Positions 34,195 through 38,618 of a stretch of 38,618 nt of DNA are shown here, one piece after another (within the stretch, counting starts at the first letter, position 1; each line of letters opens with the position of its first letter). The translations under genes were made by a program, and so were the position numbers. This stretch comes from Herbidospora sakaeratensis (lineage in GTDB: Bacteria; Actinomycetota; Actinomycetes; Streptosporangiales; Streptosporangiaceae): contig NZ_BBXC01000012.1 of NCBI RefSeq assembly GCF_001570525.1, forward strand, positions 1-38,618, in the 5' to 3' direction. The notes below the pieces were generated by a model. That model ran no database searches, was not told the DNA's origin, and worked only from the letters and a program-made list of their open reading frames with translations.

Positions 34195-35835
34195 TTACGT
34201 CAGGACGTCGTCGGCGTCGATGATCTGGTAGGCGTAGCCCTGCTCGGCCAGGAAGCGCTGCCGGTGGGCGGCGAAGTCCTGGTCGACGGTGTCGCGGCTG
34301 ACGATGGAGTAGAACCGCGCGCCCCCGCCGTCGGCCTTCGGCCGCAGCACCCGGCCGAGACGCTGCGCCTCCTCCTGGCGCGACCCGAACGTGCCCGACA
34401 CCTGGATGGCGACCGCCGCCTCCGGCAGGTCGATGGAGAAGTTGGCCACCTTCGACACGACGAGGACCTGCAGCTCCTTGTCGCGGAACGCCTGGAACAG
34501 CCGCTCGCGCTCCTTCACCTTGGTCTCGCCCTTGATGACCGGCGCGTTCAGGTGCTCGCCGAGTTCGTCGAGCTGGTCGATGTACTGCCCGATGACGAGG
34601 ACCTGCTCCCCGGCGTGCTTCTGCACCAGCGCCTCGGTGACGCGCAGCTTCGACGGGGTCGTGGCGGCGAAGCGGTAGCGCTCGTCGGTGTCGGCCATCG
34701 CGTAGGCGAGCCGTTCGTCGTCGCGCAGCGTCACCCGCACCTCGACGCAGTCGGCCGGGGCGATGTAGCCCTGGTTCTCCATCTCCTTCCAGGGCGCGTC
34801 GTAGCGCTTCGGGCCGATGAGGGAGAACACGTCGCCCTCGCGGCCGTCTTCGCGCACCAGCGTGGCCGTCAGGCCCACCCGGCGGCGTGCCTGGAGGTCG
34901 GCGGTCATCCGGAAGATGGGGGCGGGCAGGAGGTGCACCTCGTCGTACACGACCAGACCCCAGTCGCGCGCGTCGAACAGCTCCAGATGCCGGTAGACGC
35001 CGCCGCGCTTGGACGTCATCACCTGGTAGGTGGCGATGGTGACCGGGCGGATCTCCTTCTTGGTGCCGGTGTACTCGCCGATCTCGTCTTCGGTCAGGCT
35101 GGTGCGCTTGATCAGCTCGGTCTTCCACTGGTGCACGCTCACCGTGTTGGTGACCAGGATCAGCGTGGTCGCCTGCGCGTGGGCCATCGCCGCCGCGCCG
35201 ACGATCGTCTTGCCCGCGCCGCAGGGCAGCACCACCACGCCGGAGCCGCCGTGCCAGAACGCGTCGGCGGCCTCCTTCTGGTAGGGCCGCAGCGTCCAGC
35301 CCTCCTCGGTGAGGGCGATCGGGTGGGCCTCGCCGTCGACGTAACCGGCCAGGTCTTCGGCCGGCCAGCCGAGCTTCAGCAGCAGCTGCTTGATGTTGCC
35401 GCGCTCGCTCGGGTGGACGGCGACCGCGTCGCCGTCGAGCCGCTCGCCGATCATCGGCTGCACCTTCTTGGCGCGCAGCACCTCTTCGAGCACCGCCCGG
35501 TCGGTGCTGGTCAGCACGAGCCCGTGGACGGGATGCTTCTCCAGCCGCAGCCGCCCGTAACGGGCCATCGTCTCGGCGACGTCGACCAGCAGCGCGTGGG
35601 GGACGGGGTAGCGGCTGAACCCGATGAGGGCGTCGATCACCTGCTCGGCGTCGTGCCCGGCGGCCCGCGCGTTCCAGAGGGCGAGCGGGGTGACGCGGTA
35701 GGTGTGGACGTGCTCGGGCGCACGCTCGAGCTCGGCGAACGGCGCGATGGCCCGTCGGCACTCGTCGGCGCGCTCGTGGTCGACTTCCAGCAGCAGGGTC
35801 TTGTCGGACTGGACGATGAGCGGCCCGTCGTTCAC
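34195..35835 (-). CDS. XPB/Ssl2-family DNA repair helicase
   Basis: A 546-residue SF2 helicase, bacterial XPB, a 3'-5' DNA translocase linked to repair. The N-terminal damage-recognition-like domain (about 1-180) precedes RPYQKEAADAFW, Walker A PCGAGKT, the DEVH box (VVYDEVHLL) and GLTATLVREDGREGD, which covers motif III and the RED motif. The C-terminal RecA domain includes VLVIGQYIDQLDEL and EEAQRLGRVLRPK. The GTG at 35835 follows GGGGG. The next gene upstream ends 16 bases away, suggesting an operon of the two proteins. Confidence 0.94.
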   Translation of the reverse strand: MNDGPLIVQSDKTLLLEVDHERADECRRAIAPFAELERAPEHVHTYRVTPLALWNARAAGHDAEQVIDALIGFSRYPVPHALLVDVAETMARYGRLRLEKHPVHGLVLTSTDRAVLEEVLRAKKVQPMIGERLDGDAVAVHPSERGNIKQLLLKLGWPAEDLAGYVDGEAHPIALTEEGWTLRPYQKEAADAFWHGGSGVVVLPCGAGKTIVGAAAMAHAQATTLILVTNTVSVHQWKTELIKRTSLTEDEIGEYTGTKKEIRPVTIATYQVMTSKRGGVYRHLELFDARDWGLVVYDEVHLLPAPIFRMTADLQARRRVGLTATLVREDGREGDVFSLIGPKRYDAPWKEMENQGYIAPADCVEVRVTLRDDERLAYAMADTDERYRFAATTPSKLRVTEALVQKHAGEQVLVIGQYIDQLDELGEHLNAPVIKGETKVKERERLFQAFRDKELQVLVVSKVANFSIDLPEAAVAIQVSGTFGSRQEEAQRLGRVLRPKADGGGARFYSIVSRDTVDQDFAAHRQRFLAEQGYAYQIIDADDVLT

Positions 35836-35851
35836 GGGTGGAGCCCCCTAA

Positions 35852-38119
35852 TCAGTTGACGTCGGCGACGCCGGTGATCCGGTGGAGTACGAAGCGGTGG
35901 ATGGCCGCCCTCGTCTCGTCGTACGCCGTCAGGTAGCCACCCTCTATTCTCGCGGGTTCGAGGATCCGGCTCGTGGCCTGACCTTGTGAGTCTAGGTAAC
36001 CGATCCAAACCCGGGAGCCCTGCTTGATGGCCTCCTGGAGCGCCGAGATCGTCGCCGTCGCCGGAGTGCGGGGCACCGCGCCGCCCGGCTCACCCACCGG
36101 GACCGGCCGCGACAACAGCGCGCGGTCGCCGGCCCGCAACGCCCGGATCGCCGCCGTGACCACCTCGGCCTCGGGCGCGAGCAGCCCGTTGACCTGCCTG
36201 ACCGGCTGCGCCTCGGTCCGCCGGGCGTCGGCCCGGGTGATCAGCACGTCGCCTTCGAGCGACTCGGCCACCGGGGCGTAGCCCATCGCGCGCAGCGAGT
36301 CGAGCATGGTCGCCCGCGACGCCTTGGACACCAGCACGGTCGGGGCCAGCCGCCGCATGCGCAGCACCCCGGCCCGCCGGTCGGCCAGCAGTTCGTCGAG
36401 CACCGCCGGGTCGTCGCAGCGCAGATAGGACGACGCCGAGCCGACCCGCAGCCGGCCATGGCGCCGGGCGACGTCGGTCACCAGGTAGGACAGCGGCTGG
36501 GGCACCGGCGTGGTCGAGTGGCGGGCCAGCGTCGCCAGGATCTCCTCGGCGCTCTGCCCGGCGTCGAGCACCCGCCTGATCGAGCCCTCGGCGAACCGGT
36601 AGACGGTCGCGCCGCCCTTCGACTCGACGTCGGCCGCCAGGCCCAGCCACCGGTCGAGCTCCCCGGTCAGCGGCCCCGGGGCGACGGCGGTCAGGTCGGC
36701 CTGCAGCACCACGTGGTCGACCGGTTCGGGCAGCAGCGGGGCCAGCAGGTCGGCCGCCTTGACGCCGGTGAGCACCGCCCGGCCGTGGGGCGACATGACC
36801 CCGAGCCCGGTCAGGCCCATGACCTCGGCCTCACGCAGCGCGAACTCGGTCAGCCGGGCCAGGTGGTTGCCCCTCCGCCGGGGACGTTCCCAGGTCAGCC
36901 GGGCCAGCACCGACTCCTGCGAGGGCGCGAGCTCGGTCGCCGCCACGACCGTCAGGACCCGTCGGCGGATCTCGGCGGCGGCCCCCCGGCGCAGGTCGGG
37001 GTGGAGCACGTTGAGCAGCCGGTCGCGGTCGTCGCGGGCCCCCGCCAGGCCCGGCACCCGGTCGAGCGACAACCACGCCCGCGCGACGGCCTCCCAGCGG
37101 TCTTCGGTCTGGCGGGCCCGCCACAGGTCGTAGGAGAGGGTCGGCAACCACTCGGCGTCGGCCGGGCCGCCGGTCGCGATCAGCCCGGCGGCGTGGGCGA
37201 CCTCGATGACCAGGGCGGCCGTCCATTCGGGCACGTCGAGCTGCTGCGCCGCGCGCCGCAGGTCGCGGATCGCCAGGCCGCCCGTGCGCAGCACCCCCGG
37301 CGGGTCGACGCTCCAGATCTCGCAGAGCTCCTCGACCGACCGCACGAAGCTGAACGCCTGGCCGGCGGCCGTGCGCGAGGCGAGGTCGGCGCGGCGGGTG
37401 GCGCCCTCCAGCGGCGGCGGGACCGGCGACAGGTCGCGGTGCAGCCGGTCGTCGCGGAGCACCAGCCCGACCTCGCGCGGCAGCGTCACGGTCTCGTCGC
37501 CGATCGCGGCCAGCAGGCCCCGGGCCAGCAGCTGCTCGATGGGTGACTGGGCGGTCTCGACCGACACCTCGCGCCGGGCGTTGGGCACCCGTCCCGACGG
37601 CGGCCCCCAGGCCAGTTCGTCGAGCGCCGCCCGGGCCTGTGGCCCGACCTGCGCGATCAGTTCTTGGACGGCGCGGGGATCGGCCAGCGTGATCGCGCGC
37701 TCGTCGTGGCGGAAGACCCGGGCCGCAGGCTGGCCGAGCCCGGCGGGCGGGTCGAGCGCGTCCTGCACGCCCGGGGCGAGCCGGCGCTCGTCGTCGACCA
37801 GCGCCATCTCGGTCAGCGTGGCCAGCGCCCGGCCGATCGCCTCGTCGGTGCCGGGGGCGTCGTGGGTGGCCCGGCGGATCGCTGGGGAAAGCTGGTCGGG
37901 CGGGAAGACGACGAGGGTCTCGGCCACCGCCAGGGTGAAGCCGTCGAGCCGGTCGAGGGCGCGGCCGATCGCGGACGGGGTGCCCGCTCGGGCCGCCAAA
38001 CCCGGCACATTCGCCGGAACCGGGGTGATCAGCTCAGGTCGGGACATGGCGAGGACGCGCAGTTGCTCGTCGCTCCGGCTGCGCAGCCACTCGGTGAACC
38101 CCTCGCTCATCCTTTCCAT
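35852..38119 (-). CDS. Helicase-associated (helicase C-terminal domain) protein
   Basis: A protein of about 755 residues that belongs to a large actinobacterial family placed next to XPB and usually annotated as helicase C-terminal domain-containing. It has no Walker A or DEAD-type motif, so it cannot be an ATPase by itself. The N-terminus (GFTEWLRSRSDEQLRVLAMSRPEL) and repeated winged-helix-like segments suggest a scaffold; the C-terminus (AIKQGSRVWIGYLDSQGQ, EPARIEGGYLTAYDE) resembles a WYL domain, which binds ligands or nucleic acid. The start is ATG 38119 or 38110; neither has a good ribosome binding site. The frame open further upstream is a shadow of the next gene. Probable partner of XPB. 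Confidence 0.85.
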   Translation of the reverse strand: MERMSEGFTEWLRSRSDEQLRVLAMSRPELITPVPANVPGLAARAGTPSAIGRALDRLDGFTLAVAETLVVFPPDQLSPAIRRATHDAPGTDEAIGRALATLTEMALVDDERRLAPGVQDALDPPAGLGQPAARVFRHDERAITLADPRAVQELIAQVGPQARAALDELAWGPPSGRVPNARREVSVETAQSPIEQLLARGLLAAIGDETVTLPREVGLVLRDDRLHRDLSPVPPPLEGATRRADLASRTAAGQAFSFVRSVEELCEIWSVDPPGVLRTGGLAIRDLRRAAQQLDVPEWTAALVIEVAHAAGLIATGGPADAEWLPTLSYDLWRARQTEDRWEAVARAWLSLDRVPGLAGARDDRDRLLNVLHPDLRRGAAAEIRRRVLTVVAATELAPSQESVLARLTWERPRRRGNHLARLTEFALREAEVMGLTGLGVMSPHGRAVLTGVKAADLLAPLLPEPVDHVVLQADLTAVAPGPLTGELDRWLGLAADVESKGGATVYRFAEGSIRRVLDAGQSAEEILATLARHSTTPVPQPLSYLVTDVARRHGRLRVGSASSYLRCDDPAVLDELLADRRAGVLRMRRLAPTVLVSKASRATMLDSLRAMGYAPVAESLEGDVLITRADARRTEAQPVRQVNGLLAPEAEVVTAAIRALRAGDRALLSRPVPVGEPGGAVPRTPATATISALQEAIKQGSRVWIGYLDSQGQATSRILEPARIEGGYLTAYDETRAAIHRFVLHRITGVADVN

Positions 38120-38163
38120 CGTAGGAGCATGCATGGACTGCCCCGCTGGGGCACTATGACGGA

Positions 38164-38618
38164 GTGATCGAGCGAGCCGACCAGCTCGTGCTGGAATTCG
38201 TGAGCCGGGTGGCCGACGCCGCCCACGGCCGGATGCGCCCCGAGGAACGCCTCGATTACGTCCGGCGGGTCCGCGAACGGGTCGACCAAGAGCGCAAAGG
38301 CGACGAGAACCCCAAATCGGTCGCCCGCCTCCTGGCCCGTTTCGGCACCCCCGAAGACATGGTCGAGCGCGAGGTCCGCCGCTTACGCGGCGACCTCCCC
38401 CTGGAGCCCCCGGCCCAGCAGACCCGCCCGATGAGCGCCCTGCGCCGGACCTTCCCCCCGAACCCCGACTCCGGCCGTCGAGGGCGGTTGGGTTCGCGCG
38501 GATCGGGCCTGTCGCGTTCGGGTGGTACCGGCGCGGGCTCGTCGCGGCCGGGACAGTCGGGTGGAGGGCAATCGCGATCGGGTTCCCCGGATGCGGGGGC
38601 ATCGGGTTCAGGCCCACC
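38164..38618 (+). CDS. Unknown protein, 3' end beyond the window
   Basis: A frame from GTG 38164 stays open to the window edge (at least 151 residues). Residues 1-80 are charged and helical (MIERADQLVLEFVSRVADAA, LDYVRRVRERVDQ, VARLLARFGTPEDMVEREV) and resemble the helical HAAS/DUF1700-type domain found before membrane or regulatory regions. From about residue 100 the sequence is low-complexity Ser/Gly/Arg. Codon use in the first part is typical of the genome apart from a TTA leucine at 38383-38385. No ribosome binding site is visible, but CACTAT (38152-38157) sits where a -10 would give a leaderless mRNA. It is divergent from the helicase-associated gene, 44 bases apart. Confidence 0.7.
   Translation, partial: MIERADQLVLEFVSRVADAAHGRMRPEERLDYVRRVRERVDQERKGDENPKSVARLLARFGTPEDMVEREVRRLRGDLPLEPPAQQTRPMSALRRTFPPNPDSGRRGRLGSRGSGLSRSGGTGAGSSRPGQSGGGQSRSGSPDAGASGSGP

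Overview
This window is chromosomal DNA from a high-GC actinomycete. The codon third positions, the many GTG starts and the gene set (mycosin-type protease, DUF1707 and DUF3263 proteins, a SepF paralogue, GroEL with CIRCE operators, XPB helicase, HelD) all fit. The overall look suggests a filamentous member of the Streptosporangiales or a relative of Streptomyces; genus cannot be fixed from sequence reading alone. No insertion sequence, phage gene, CRISPR array, rRNA or tRNA was found.

Layout. 1-852: no credible gene, but an array of terminator-like hairpins, including two copies of a ~112-bp imperfect repeat. 853-2135: a GT1 glycosyltransferase on the minus strand whose promoter carries a 19-bp match to the rifamycin-associated element (RAE), so probably a rifamycin glycosyltransferase. 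2603-2986: a SepF-like division protein. 3300-8172 (minus): a DUF1707 protein, plsX, argS and a membrane protein in one direction. 8355-10364 (plus): an orphan KamA-type radical SAM protein and a small secreted protein. 10458-13025 (minus): a 53-residue ORF, a PEBP-family protein and an ABC-2 polysaccharide/teichoic-acid exporter pair. 13502-19197 (plus): a complete five-gene oligopeptide ABC importer. 19271-21761 (minus): a small secreted protein, a membrane-anchored subtilase and an S-adenosylmethionine hydrolase. 21796-26804: DUF3263 protein, trehalose phosphatase and a secreted protein (plus), an MFS permease and trehalose-6-phosphate synthase (minus), then an ECF sigma factor (plus).

26864-31099 is the most interesting part. 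A SAM-I riboswitch precedes a threonine-synthase-like PLP enzyme, which is followed by a small ubiquitin-fold sulfur carrier ending in Gly-Gly. This is the arrangement of the recently described MetM/MetO route, which makes homocysteine directly from O-phosphohomoserine with a protein thiocarboxylate as sulfur donor. The riboswitch supports a methionine role rather than a threonine role. A cold-shock protein and a groEL without groES follow; groEL has two CIRCE sites, one embedded in its promoter.

31119-38618: a HelD-type helicase translationally coupled to a GNAT acetyltransferase, a small membrane protein, a structured non-coding stretch with a strong terminator, the XPB helicase with a large helicase-associated partner protein, and the start of a gene that runs off the window and carries a TTA codon.

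Themes: sulfur/SAM metabolism (riboswitch, metM, metO, SAM hydrolase), trehalose synthesis (otsA, otsB), RNA polymerase and rifamycin biology (RAE plus glycosyltransferase, HelD), and stress response (GroEL, Csp, ECF sigma).
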